Below, in pieces: positions 28,801 through 40,124 of a stretch of 64,000 nucleotides of DNA. A model generated the notes under the pieces. The model was given only the letters and a program-made list of their open reading frames with translations, ran no database searches and had not been told where the DNA came from. Within the stretch, counting starts at the first letter, position 1. Each line of letters opens with the position of its first letter. Source of the DNA: Epinephelus fuscoguttatus (Eukaryota > Chordata > Actinopteri > Perciformes > Serranidae); contig NC_064758.1 of assembly GCF_011397635.1 (NCBI RefSeq), forward strand, positions 17,824,513-17,888,512, in the 5' to 3' direction. The position numbers and the translations under genes are program-made.

Positions 28801-29594
28801 CAAAAGAAAATAGTTTGGATGTAATTGTTAAATTGATAATACCCATGGCAGAGTTGTTAATGTAGAAGCTACATCATGATTGTTAAAACATCTTGAAATC
28901 AGGCTAGGCTGATCCAATTTTATGTTGTCTATGAGTACTCTGTAACTTTATGTAACAGTGCTAGTAACCAAGTTAGGGAAAAAAAGGTTTCAGTTTTTAC
29001 TTGGAAAGGTGAGTGTGAAATTGATGTCATTCTCTATAGTTCCTCAGGGAATATGGGTAGTTTCTGCTCCAGGGTATTAGTTTAATTGGTGTGTTATTTT
29101 ATATGTTATATGTTTACTATGTGAGTTGGCTCCATGGCATCATAAAGCAAACCCAGCCATAACATCACTGAGTAACTGCTTGACCATATCACATAAGTAC
29201 ATGTAGAAACTGTGTCTAGATGGTCTAACTGCCCATTATGTCTTCGTTTGTCTGCTTACCAATGTTAATTTTGTCCAAAGTCCAAAAAGAGTTCGCATAG
29301 AAATTGTGGTTAAAACATGTCGTAATATGTGCACCTATCTATGAATCGATCAGGCCTGACAGCCAAATATCGGCGACCCTGTGACACCACAGGCTACTCT
29401 CTTGACACATATGTAATCTCTGATTGGTTTGCGAGTGAATGCTTGTAAGCAGAGGAGTAAAACTGTTCCAGTTTATAGTGACACAGACCCACATGTGACA
29501 CGTTTCATGTTTCATGTTTTTGCGAAAGGAGAAGGAGGAGTTTTTATTCTACAAGTTTAACTTTTTAAGAAAGAGACGTAGTCAGGGTCGCCGT

Positions 29595-29821
29595 ATTCCC
29601 ACAATGCCTAGCGCGCGTGCGGTCGTTGCAGGCTAAACTTTTTTATTTGTTTCCCATCAGCATGTGTGATCATTGGAGGTCTTTATCATACACGGTTTAT
29701 GTTTCTGGATGAAATGATTGACTATAAATAATGTGTATAATGTCTCGTCTGTACAGTGAAACCTGAGTGAGGATGACATGGCGGAGAATGGGCTCCTCCA
29801 GTATTTGATGCTATCGTCAGT
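29595..29821 (+). promoter_or_regulatory. U5 gene 4 promoter (distal ZNF143/Staf-like site and proximal block)
   Basis: ATTCCCACAATGCCTAGCG at 29595-29613 lies at -227 to -209; it departs from copies 2 and 3 at three positions. The proximal block GAGTGAGGATGACATGGCGG is intact, and the last 60 bp before the gene resemble those of gene 1 more than gene 2. Confidence 0.7.
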
Positions 29822-29936
29822 ACACTCTTGTTTCTCTTCAGATCGTATAAATCTTTCGCCTTTTACTAAAGATTTCCGTGGAGAGGAACACTAAGAGTTT
29901 TAACTAATTTTTTGATGCTCTGCTAACGCGGGGCTT
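29822..29936 (+). ncRNA. U5 spliceosomal snRNA, copy 4
   Basis: 115 nt with intact loop 1 and Sm site. The 3' hairpin reads GCTCTGCTAACGCGGGGC, one C-to-T change that keeps pairing as U-G. It has the ACTAAG form like copy 2. A 3'-box-like GTTGAAAATAATGA follows. Confidence 0.94.
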
Positions 29937-30389
29937 TCCTAACTCTGTTGAAAATAATGAATAACCAAAATAATTACTCTACGGTATTGTGATATTGAGA
30001 TTAGGTCCTTGTATTGATTGTGAGTTGGGTCGTTTGTCCCTTTCTTGTCCTGCTCTTGGTCACAAAACTTTTGAGTAACATTAAAAAACAAAGAAGACTC
30101 ACATCTAATTAACAGGAAACAAATGCCTGAATCAGGTGTTTAGTGTTCCTGTGGTCAGTAGAGGGCGCCCACTCCAAGATAAATCCAAACTGCTATGATG
30201 AATCACAGTACAGTCTGCTACTATCCTATATAAAAAATGAATTCAGGCTTTAGTTCTGAATTCTGGACAGATCAAGAAGTGGTGGAGGAAATGATCTTTG
30301 ACTTGAGTTAAAGTACCATTACTACAAGACACAAATACACTGTTACAAGCAAAAGTCCTGCATTCAACATCTTAAATAAAAGTACAAAA

Positions 30390-32189
30390 GTATCTTTTTG
30401 TACATTTATTTTTAATTAACCTTTATTTAACCGAGAAGTCCCATTGAGATTGAAAATATTCTACAAGAGAGACCTGCGCAAGGTAGCAGCCAATCACAAC
30501 ACATTTAAACACAAGATGATTAACAATAGAAAACTGAAGTTTGAACACCAGAGTGTATATGAAATGTGTTTGGGATTTTTTGGGGTAGACAATAGGCCTT
30601 TATATACTGAGTTTCTGTTACTTTCTTTTGTTGCTCTGAATAATTCTGACAAAAATAATCATAAATGGGTAGGTGTCATAAACTGAGGCTTTAATCTACA
30701 CCTTTTTGGTCCTGTTGAGAAATGACCGAAATAAACCAAACTAAACTGAAAAGAAAATACTCAAACTGGGGTAGTTTGCAAGCCAGTACTCGTGACTTTT
30801 ACACAGTAGCTGAATATACTGTAACTGCCTACATTTACTAAACTACTGTACTTGGGTACTTTTTGGAGGTACTTGTCCTTACTTGAGTATTTCCATCTTA
30901 TGCTATGTTCTATTTACACTCAGCTACACTTCAGAGGTAAATATTGCACTTTTTAATCCAATACATGTTTAAAGCTTTAGTTCCTAGTTACTTAGTTAAT
31001 TTATATCTTGTATCAGTAATCTAAAATAGCAAATAGGTTATCATATATTCTTATATATTAAACCAACCAGCAGTGTACAGGACAATTTAAATTAACTCCA
31101 CCTTTAGAGCTGCAACATTAAAGTGATGAACACATAGTTGTATTAATGATTATATTCAATAATATAATAGCCTGTATATAATTCTGAAATGGGCCATTGT
31201 ACATAAGTATATTTTAATTACGGTGACATATTGTATATACATGCAACCTCCTTCATTTCACATAGCCTCGATTCAGTTTACCACACATCTCTATGTTTTA
31301 TTACAAACACAAAGTCACTCATTCATCACTGCATTCTTTATGATTTGGAGGGTTGGACGTCATAGACCACTCACAGATAACAGCACTGGCATATTTTCAT
31401 CTATTAAGAAATACTGAGCAAACTTCCAGCCTACCTCTGCTCCCTTCTGTGTGTTGGCTCTGGTTGCTTTTTAATGCACTCCGGGGAAAACTGCATTTTT
31501 CTACTCTGCACCTTGGACATGGAGCAATCTTCAAAAGATCTAAAATTAGAAACACTTATATCCATCAATGAGAATGAGCTGTTTTATTATGGATTTTTGT
31601 ATTATATGTTGTATTTGTTGCATTTTTAATAACTTTTTGAATCTATTGTGTGTATTACAAACTTTAATTTCTGTTCCTAAACCATTCCACAGATTTACTC
31701 CATATACTGAAACACATCTTTGTCATTTCTCCATGTCGCCTGTGGGGGGCAGCAACGCACCAGCGGCACAAAAAACCTACAGGAAAATGAACGAAGAAGA
31801 AGAATACAGGACCGAAGAAGAGGGAAAACAGAGGAAAGCAAAAACAAAATGTCGAACTCCAGTAAAACACGAGACTGCTGAATATCTGACACTGTCAGGC
31901 TGCAAGAGAGTTTATTTTGGGTCATCCGAGGATTTATTCTGTACATTCAAAATGGCGCCGCTGCTGTCCGCCCGGTGCACCGGCTGCTGAAAGAGGAGGA
32001 GGAGGAGGAGGAGCAGGGCTCATATGCTGAGTGAAAACAACTAACGGACGTGTTTTTTCATTAACTTAAGTGAATGAAACAAGTGCATCACAGGAAGATC
32101 TAATGTATGTCGACCAGCTGAGAGAGGTCCGCGTATCAAGTCTTATTATCTTGTAGAGTGATTATTAATATTGCAGTCAGCAGTCAGTC
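30390..32189. other. Spacer between the U5 array and the BED/hAT-derived gene
   Basis: Begins with a common fish repeat (TTTATTTAACCGAGAAGTCC, CCCATTGAGATTG), then an inverted copy of U5 spacer block C at about 30700-31050. The part at 31735-31850 (GTGGGGGGCAGCAACGCACC then GAAGAAGAAGAA) also looks like a fish interspersed repeat. The last 250 bp before 32190 are less A/T-rich, carry a (GAG)n run near 31995-32015, and are the likely promoter and 5' UTR of the next gene. Confidence 0.55.
30700..31050 (-). repeat. Inverted copy of U5 spacer block C
   Basis: Read on the minus strand it gives GAACTAAAGCTTTAAACATG, TACCTCTGAAGTGTAGCTGA, AGCATAAGATGGAAATACTC and TTTCAGTTTAGTTTGG, in the same order as 26.0-26.3 and 28.1-28.4 kb. 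It marks the right edge of the array. Confidence 0.8.
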
Positions 32190-34211
32190 ATGGATGCTGT
32201 GGATATTGTTAAAATTGAAGACTTGACAGACTATGAAAATGCTGCTGCTGCTGCTGCTGCTAGTGATCAGCAACAAGATGTAGGTGACACACCAACAAAA
32301 AAAAGAAGAAATAAGAGTGCAATCTGGAAATATTTCACCACTTGTGAAGACGATGTGACCAAGGTGATGTGCAACATATGCAAGAGAGTCGTGAGCAGAG
32401 GCAAGGATCTAGGACATCTCACCACCAGCACCATGCACAACCACATGCACTACAAACATCGAAATGTGGCAGGCATTCGTAGCACTCAGAGCAGCAGGAG
32501 ATCCCAGTCAGCCCCTACCCCACCTGACATACTGCCCTTTGCCCCACTTGTCTTCCCGGATTTCCAATCTGAAGCCCTCGAGCTACCAAATCAGCCACTG
32601 ACCCAGGCAATCACTGAAAGTGTGGGTGAAATGATCTGCACAGATCTTTTGCCGTACTCATTTGTGGAGAACAAAGGCTTCTCCAAACTCATGAACGTGG
32701 TGGCTCCTCATTACACACTCCCAGCGGCCATCCACTTCAGCAACACAGTTGTACCACAGCTTCACCAAAGAGTCAAATCTAAAGTGAAGGAGAGCCTTAA
32801 GAACATTGAGGGCAACGTTGTGCACTGTACAGCTGATATTTGGACCAGAAAGTTCTCTGCTAGTTCCTACCTGTCACTCACAGGACATTGGTTTACACAG
32901 AATGTATCAGGTGGTGGGGTTGTGACGCATAAACGTGTCAACGCACTGCTCAGTATGAAAGTCATCGATACGGACTACACTCCAGCAGAAATCTTGCAAC
33001 ACCTTGAGGACCTTGTTGAAGAGTGGCAGACTCTGATTCCACACAGATTTACTGTTGAGTTCTTTGTAACTAACAACACCTGCAATATGGTGGAAGCCAT
33101 GTCTGACAGTGGCTTTGAGCACATTAGGTGCATGGCTCACTCCCTGCATTTGATTGTAACAGGAGCTATTGAAGAGTGCCACGGTGTGGTTAGTGTCATC
33201 AACACTGCGAGACAAATCACCAACACTGTCCACATGTCAAATACAGCTGTAGCTAAACTGCATGAGATACAGGATAAACTTGGCCTTACTGAGGCTGCCT
33301 TAGTTCATGATGTGCCGACCAGGTGGAACACTGTGTTGTTCATGCTGCAGCGCCTGCTGGAGCAGAAGAAGGCACTGGTTGCCATGTCCACAGAGGTGGA
33401 CCTCGGTGGGTCGCTGTCAGAGCATCAGTGGACTTTGATGGAGGCCATTGTCAAAGTATTGGAGCCATTTGAGGAGGCAACCTGCACAGTGTGCCAAGAT
33501 GATTCTTCTATTTCCTCTGTGATTCCATGCATCCAGGCCCTCAGAGCTGCACTGAACAAACTTATAGCAAATAAAGATGTGAGTGATCTGTTAGAGACTC
33601 GCCAGCTAGTTGGCTTACTGCAGAGCCACCTCGAGGAACACTTCCAACATGTCTTTGAAACGCCCACCAACACTTACTTTAAAGCCACGCTGCTGGACCC
33701 CAGATTTAAGATAATGCCCATGGCACTTCTTAGCAAGCTGGATTTCGGAAGGCTTAAAGCTGCTGTGGCGGTGGAGGTTGAGGAGTTGTTGGAGCAGGAC
33801 AGCACACCTTCAGCAGGTGGAAATGGCTCTTCATTAGCTGTGGTGCAAGAATCAGAGGACACCAGGAGCAAGCCAACGAGCCTGTTTTGGGGTGCGATGC
33901 AGAGTCTTACAGCAAATAATGCAGCATCAAAGACAGTGACATCGTCAGGTTTAGTGGAGACTTACCTAGCAGAGAGCAGCACACAGTCACTGGCCTCTGA
34001 CCCAGTGACCTCATACTGGTCAGCAAAAATGGCACAATATCCTGCACTGGCCCGAGTGGCAATCAAATACTTGGCCTGCCCACCGACAAGTGCCTCCTCT
34101 GAGAGGCTCTTAAGCACAGGGGAAGATGCTGTTGGTCCAGATTACAGACTTCTCCCTGTCAGTGTTCCACAGCTGGTTTTCACCAAGTATAATTTAGTGA
34201 AATTTCAGTAA
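32190..34211 (+). CDS. BED zinc-finger, hAT-transposase-derived protein (ZBED-like, 673 aa)
   Basis: Uninterrupted single-exon frame with ATG in context CAGTCATGG. The N-terminus has VKIE (residues 7-10), a SUMO-type consensus, and a seven-alanine run. A BED finger spans about W46-H90 (C61, C64, H85, H90). The hAT-type fold follows: CTADIWT with the first catalytic Asp at about D216, CMAHSLHL (C314-H317), LLDPRFKIMP, and a C-terminal dimerisation region with YLACPPTSASSERLL (E638). The usual second Asp in the V-T-D-N motif is Asn (VTNNTCNM, N295), so the full DDE triad seems absent. No terminal inverted repeats or target duplication were found around the gene. Intact frame, changed active site and no visible ends favour a domesticated host gene, perhaps a DNA-binding regulator like ZBED1. 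A recently landed, inactive transposase copy remains possible. Confidence 0.85.
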   Translation: MDAVDIVKIEDLTDYENAAAAAAASDQQQDVGDTPTKKRRNKSAIWKYFTTCEDDVTKVMCNICKRVVSRGKDLGHLTTSTMHNHMHYKHRNVAGIRSTQSSRRSQSAPTPPDILPFAPLVFPDFQSEALELPNQPLTQAITESVGEMICTDLLPYSFVENKGFSKLMNVVAPHYTLPAAIHFSNTVVPQLHQRVKSKVKESLKNIEGNVVHCTADIWTRKFSASSYLSLTGHWFTQNVSGGGVVTHKRVNALLSMKVIDTDYTPAEILQHLEDLVEEWQTLIPHRFTVEFFVTNNTCNMVEAMSDSGFEHIRCMAHSLHLIVTGAIEECHGVVSVINTARQITNTVHMSNTAVAKLHEIQDKLGLTEAALVHDVPTRWNTVLFMLQRLLEQKKALVAMSTEVDLGGSLSEHQWTLMEAIVKVLEPFEEATCTVCQDDSSISSVIPCIQALRAALNKLIANKDVSDLLETRQLVGLLQSHLEEHFQHVFETPTNTYFKATLLDPRFKIMPMALLSKLDFGRLKAAVAVEVEELLEQDSTPSAGGNGSSLAVVQESEDTRSKPTSLFWGAMQSLTANNAASKTVTSSGLVETYLAESSTQSLASDPVTSYWSAKMAQYPALARVAIKYLACPPTSASSERLLSTGEDAVGPDYRLLPVSVPQLVFTKYNLVKFQ

Positions 34212-35736
34212 CACTCTTGTTGTGTGCTCTCTTGTAGCTCTTTCTTTTAAAGATGCTTCTCTGTTTGACATGTCGTCGCTCTAACCTTGACTTAAGGTGG
34301 CAAAAAGATACAAACTGACACAACTGGGTCAGAAATGTATGTGTCAAGCTAGATGTGTAGTGTTGGTAGTACTTTATTGTCACTGTGGTATTTTACACTC
34401 ACCCTACCATGTGGCATCTTATATTTAGATTTGTATTGGTAAATATGATGTAATAAAAAACAAAAAGAAGATTGTGTATATCTGTGTGTCTTCTTTATAA
34501 TGAAATTTGCTGCTGGGTCACAGCATTTTTTTCTGACCAAAACTGATAACGGCACTCCAATTTCAACCTCAATTTGACTGTATTTTAGGTGCCAGTCTTA
34601 ACAAAAACACAGGATATGAAGTGAGCTAAGACTCCATAGTGAATAATGGATAATTTATAAGCAGCAACACAGCAACAGTACCAAGTGCTACAATACTGCC
34701 CATACTGCGTGACTGCTTAATGCATTAAACTCTTAAAGACATGCCCCTCTGCACCTCTCTCTGTCTCTGCTTTTGTTTTCAATACAACGTTGACTTTTTT
34801 GGAAAACAAAGAATGAAAGCGTCACAGGGAGTCTTTAAGTGCACTTCAGGTTTAATATTTGAAACATTTACTTCAAACATTCAGCTAATTTTATCAGCAG
34901 CAATTAGTGCAAATGTTTGAGACCACTCTGAGCAGTGTTGCTGTTTTCCCCCCCTCAGTTTCTTTCATACAGCTTTTCTATAGTTTGTCAGGTCCGTGTG
35001 AAATTATGTACAAGCCCAATCTAGGAAATTGTCCTTACAGTTTTTGCTGTCTTTGTTAATATACAGCTATGTACATGCTGAAATGGCTTCGAAGCCTCTG
35101 TTTACATGAATATAAAGGACCTAGCAAGCCTCACAAATGGTAACAAACCTGTCGATAGATATTGTATTAGAAAATAACTAAAATGTGTATATTATTAAAA
35201 CATATATGATACTTAAACAAGCAGTTGATTTTAACAACTAATGTAATGTACCAAGAGAAACATTCATTATGTACCATAACCCCAGATTCTCATTGTCAAA
35301 TTGATTCATAAATATACTGATGCATGTGTTAAATGTCTATCTTCATGTAAATTAAAAATATATAAATGGATTTATTGCCCTTTGCAAGGCTCTCCAGGTT
35401 GTCTCTTCCTCTCCTCAACACTTACTATAATCAGCAGGTAAAGCATCTGACTATTTGTATAACGATTTTCACAAAAAAAAAAACAATACATAAAGCTGGT
35501 TGTCTCTCACCAACTTATTAATGTATGCATCAATAAAACATTTTTTTTTTAAATATCAAATCATTAATCTCTCCTTCCTCATGCTTCACTTTGTGTCAAA
35601 GGCACAAATACATCACAGCGAATACCTTTCTGCTGTGTCAGACACAAAGAGAGCACATTTTCTATTACAATGACATCTCCAATTTGTTTTAATGTTTAAA
35701 GTGTGTTGCAGGCTCTTTGGTTGCATGTCGTGGTTT
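34212..35736. other. Convergent interval: 3' UTRs of the ZBED-like gene and stac3
   Basis: The two genes face each other here. A minus-strand AATAAA at 35371-35376 is a candidate stac3 poly(A) signal, and ATGTAATAAAAAAC near 34450 is one for the plus-strand gene. The rest is A/T-rich with no exon. Confidence 0.55.
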
Positions 35737-38700
35737 TTATGTCACAGTGATCTCCTCCAGCAGATCAGCAGGGAAGTAGCCCAGCTTGCGTCCAGTGCTG
35801 ACCTTCAAATAGCCACCTTTCTCATCTCCTTTCTTCACCACAATCTGAAACACAGCGACAACAGCACAACTGAACATCTCAGCATCAATATCAACTCAAT
35901 ACATTGTCACTAAGGCCTCAGCAGACTGACGTGTACACCAAGCACCACTGCACGTGCTGATACTTATTTTGTTAGTAAAACAATAATATTAGCAATATTT
36001 GGGCAGCTGGCTGATGTAATGATGTTACATGTGTGTTGCCTTTAAAGGCTGCATTAGGTCACTCACCTGATCTTTCTTCAGTGTGATTTGTCCCATTTCT
36101 CTGTTTCCAACAAAGGAACGTGTCACCTTGAAAACTCTTTCTGATGCACGCACTTTTATGAGGTAGTTGGTTGGGAAGTAGCCTGACTTCTCCCCCATCT
36201 TTCCCTGAAAACAGACATTAAACAGACTTTGAGTTTATTCACCAGAGAAACCCTGTTTACCATCTGGTTTACCCCAAACTAATGGCACATTGAAAGTATC
36301 TGATGAAATCTAAAACAAATGCAAGAAAAGATTTGGTTAAACTCACCCTCCACCACTCTTCATTGGAGTCATCCAGTACTGTGATCCGATCACCAGGGCT
36401 AAACACACAACAAATGTCTTTCATCACTGCCTCTTTGTTTACTCATTACATTTCGATATCTAAAACACGTAGTCTGATAAAAAATTAAGTTAAATTCATT
36501 TGACTGAACAGAAGAATATGTTTTTTACTGTATGTAATTTCTGCATGTTGGGAATAATTTGTGTCTTTCAAACGTACTGGAAGTCAAGATCGTCTTTCTC
36601 TATGGCCTTGAAGCGGTAGAGAGCCAGGTAATAGTGACCCTGGGAGAATGTACCCTTTGCCTGTTGACAGAACAGATTCACCAAGTTATAACAAGAATGT
36701 GTAAATACAGTTTTACAGCTGATGGAACAGGACAGTAATTTCAGTAGCTGCTTGAGAGTATGACTTAACTGTTTTGTTTTACGTATGCATTTTTCTTACC
36801 TTGTCATCTGCTTTGTCTCCTCCTTTCTCCTTCTTATCCTCAGGCTTCCCTGTGTGAACATTGGACATCACAGTCATCAACAAATCCATTGTTTTTGATG
36901 AAGGCTTTAAACCCAGTGACTTAAGAGTTAAATGGAGTGGATCATTTTACATTGTCTTCATTATTTTGGGTATGTAGCATCTTTGTTGAATGTTTTTTCC
37001 CCCTGCATTTTCTAAAGTGTTATAATTTTTTTTTCTAATCAATGTTTGATATAGAAATACACACAAATTGTTATTTTTATGACCACAACTAGCATAGTAT
37101 ATAACACACAGTTTATCTGTCTACCTTCTCCTCCCTCCTCATTCTCTTTTGGCTGTTGGTTTTCCTCTTCTTCTTCCTCCATCATCGCCATCATCTAGGG
37201 GGGAAAACATTGTTAATCAGAACTGTACACAAATGTCACATTTCATATCCTTTAATATATATTTGCTTTAAAGCTGGAGTTTGGAACTTTTGTCTCCCCC
37301 CTTTGGCAGTTGGAGTAATAACACAAACACTGTTGACGCATCCCTGTGACGTTTGCCTGCAGGTAAGCTCGCCGCATCTCCTCTGCCCTCAGGAGCACCC
37401 TCTTCAAAGTCTTCTGCTACCTTAGTGTCTCTTGGTGTTCAGCAAATTCAATGACTGACTGGAAGACATGTAGCTGTTCTGTCTGAGAATGTTGCTGTTT
37501 TATTAAAAGTATATTGTACACTTACATTTTTCTTGTCATTCTCATTCTTTTTGCGCTCCTTATTTGCCATGATGACACCAACCCGCAGGGTGTCAAAGAC
37601 AGGGTCGTTCCGGTTTGGGTTGTCTGGTTATAGACAGAGCAGTAGCCAGATAATTAAATTATAGTAAAGCTAATTAGATTAAACACTATCACAAATAGGT
37701 TGTACTTGTTCACAGACAATAAATTGATAGATAAAAATATTAAAAATCCTAGATATGCATGAGACATGTTGTCAGTCAGCTGACTCACTTGGATCTGGTT
37801 GGTCACTGCTGTACAGCGGGGAGCTATAGGCCCGTCTGAAGCCAGGTGGCTACAGGAGACAAAGCACATCATGTTTCACTATTTCCAACTATTTTAGCTT
37901 TGAATATCTATTTCACCATGAGTACAGTTAAGAGAATTTGTCTATATTTGACTGTGTTTTATAAAGAGGGGACAGGACTCACAATTTTGCCGAAGCACCT
38001 CTGGAACTCGACGTAGGACTGACATGAATGGTGGATGTTGGTCTTGCAGTTTTTACACCTCAGAGCAAACTTGTTGTTCACTGAAAAATGGGAACAGCAA
38101 TTGGGTCAGTCAAGGGATTAAGCACTCTTTGGAAAGCATCACATGTATGAGAAAGTTTGTTTAGATGTTTTGTTGATTTAATTCCTAATACATACAGACA
38201 ATCATGCGAGCGCAGACGTCACAGAACTTGGGTTTTTTGCAGTAGTGGTCCTTGAACTTGTGGGGCTTGTCGTTGACCCGGACAACAGGAGGAGGAGGTT
38301 CTGGCTCCTTCTCCTCTACCTCCACCTCCTCCTCATATATGAAATAGACCTGGACACACAAAGGGCACATCTCAATGCTTTAAAAAAACAATATTAAGGC
38401 AATGTGTTGGTGTTTTAAGGGAAGCATTGCCTGCAGGGAGGAAAGAAGTTGTCTTGCTCTTTAGTGTTGCCCATTTTTCATCATTTGGTGCCCCATTTGT
38501 TGTGTAAAATCATGATTCATATCTTGCATTTTGTAGAGTTTTGTAGTTTAAAAATTGTTGGTTTGAAAAGTAACAAAACAAATAACCGATCCAGATTCAG
38601 CAGAATTTCTGTGCACATTTTCTTTTGGTACAAGAACAACATAGTGGAAGTCATACTGAGTGAGGACTGCCAGTGAAGTGTTGAATGCACTTTGAATTTA

Positions 38701-40091
38701 AAGGAGCAGTGTGGAAGATTTAGGGGATTTAGTGGCATCTAGCAGTGAGGATTGCAGATTGCAGCTTCTCCCGGTTATAACTCCTTCAGTGTTCATAGTT
38801 CAGGTGGTTTTTACTGGCAGCCAAATTATCCGCAGAGGTTTCATCCTGGGACCTGGAGATTTAAACCAGTAGTATTTCTCTGAAGCTGTTCGACTGCTGG
38901 TTGGAGACAGGTCACTAGCCCAGCACCTGGTAATGTTTGCTCACCTTGAATTTAATGGAGCAGTATGTAAGATTTAGGGAGATTTAGTGCCATCAAGCAG
39001 TGAGTGAATGGCCCTGTCTAGAGCCAGTGTTTGGTTTGTTCATTCTGGGCTACTGTAGAAGCATTGTGGTGCAACATGGTGGACCCGCTCCCTATGTAGA
39101 TATAAATGGCTCATTCTAAGGTAATGAAAACACGGCTCTTATTTTTAAGTGATTATACATGAAAGAAAACATGCTAATTACATGATATGCCATTTCTGCC
39201 AGTATATCCTCCTAAATCCTACACACTGACTGGACCTTTAACCATAGCTGCAGTGAAGTATTCTAAGCTCCGTCTAATACTTTTTAGTGTTTTCCAACCC
39301 TACAGTCAGTAGTCATCCCTCACAGACCAGCCAACAGTGTCACTCTATCCCATAGCAGATAAAAGACAGAAACACTTAAGTCAAGGCTCTTATTTTTCCA
39401 GTTGACACTGCGTTCTTGTCCCAGCTGGTGGCTATTTTAAACCACCCCGGGAATGGCACTACTAACAGTGGGGGGTTGACATGGTCCTGTCACTCACAGT
39501 GTCTCCGTCCTCCCTCACTACGTTGTCAGGAGCTGGAGGGTTGTCATGGATATCCACAGAGTTTTTGTCATCCTCCCTGACACACACACAAAGAAAAACA
39601 CAAAGCCATGAGTGTGATCAAACCATACTGCTATGTATCAGTACTTTCACTCAGCATTAACTAGGACGTGAAGGTAGAAATTGCCAAAGTCAGAGTAACA
39701 GTGTCGCCACAGGACAACCTCATGGAGTGACCTGACGTAACCGACATGCTTTGTGCTGATATCAAATTGCCATTCCACCTCAAAATAGTTGAGTGTTGAT
39801 TATTTATTCGGGGAGACTCCTATGACACATTTTCTCAAATGAACATGGAGCTATTTAATCATTATCATACTCGAATAAACTCTAGAAAGACATGGATGGA
39901 AAGCACATTGGTTAGGAGGTTTTTGTGGTTTCCAGTTTGGGCTGTTGTTACATTTGTAGCTCACTATAATTTAAATGGAGGCTTGTGGAGATGGTGAAGA
40001 GGTGCAGCCAGGCAGGCAAAGTAGGGCAACCAGTATGTTCGTATTGCAGAGGTAATTGAACTGTTTTCAGGAAATATACTCACTGGTCCAT
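35737..40091 (-). CDS. stac3: SH3 and cysteine-rich domain protein 3 (12 coding exons, 332 aa)
   Basis: Muscle adaptor of the triad needed for excitation-contraction coupling; binds CaV1.1 and aids its surface delivery. Coding exons in transcript order: 40084-40091, 39498-39576, 38196-38349, 37983-38080, 37789-37849, 37526-37623, 37125-37194, 36800-36849, 36578-36660, 36347-36398, 36067-36204, 35737-35844. All phases agree and total 999 nt. The first coding exon is only 8 nt (ATGGACCA), giving [11 protein letters not shown]. An acidic stretch ([15 protein letters not shown]) precedes a C1 finger at about 59-109 ([19 protein letters not shown]). Then come [37 protein letters not shown]3-1 ([15 protein letters not shown], with EEWW at 247-250, the region of the human W284S myopathy change) and SH3-2 ([13 protein letters not shown] to [11 protein letters not shown]). 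Human STAC3 is 364 aa. Confidence 0.95.
38350..39497. other. stac3 intron between coding exons 2 and 3, mostly repeat
   Basis: Contains the MITE-like element at about 38694-39238. No exon is seen between the acidic-region exon and the C1 exon. Confidence 0.65.
38694..39238 (+). mobile_element. MITE-like repeat (AGGTCCAGTGTGTAGG family) with duplicated 5' end
   Basis: The start motif occurs twice: TTTAAAGGAGCAGTGTGGAAG at 38696 and TTTAATGGAGCAGTATGTAAG near 38953, each followed by GATTTAGTGsCATC. The second runs on to a normal 3' end (CCTACACACTGACTGGACC). Two copies in tandem, the first truncated, explain this. Confidence 0.7.
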
Positions 40092-40124
40092 GGTGTTTGG
40101 TGGATAATGTCAGTGCTGCCCCAC

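Larger units (their letters stand above)
22980..31060. repeat. Tandem U5 snRNA gene array with long repeated spacers
   Basis: Four U5 genes on the plus strand start at 24471, 25452, 27829 and 29822. The spacers are themselves repeated. Blocks with ATGTGAGTTGGCTC and GCAAACCCAGCCATAA recur near 24.77, 27.17 and 29.12 kb, with a diverged version near 23.5 kb. Blocks with GAACTAAAGCTTTAAACATG recur near 26.06 and 28.17 kb and, inverted, near 30.98 kb. Blocks with GAAACAAATGCCTGAATCAG recur at 25.72 and 30.12 kb. The repeat unit is roughly 2 kb and the spacing between genes is about 1.0, 2.4 and 2.0 kb. Array formation by unequal exchange with later deletions and one inversion is inference. Confidence 0.85.

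Noticed and set aside
31568-31990. 140-codon plus-strand frame before the ZBED-like gene
   Set aside because: It runs through a recognisable fish repeat (GGGGGCAGCAACGCACC and GAAGAA runs) and has no domain.
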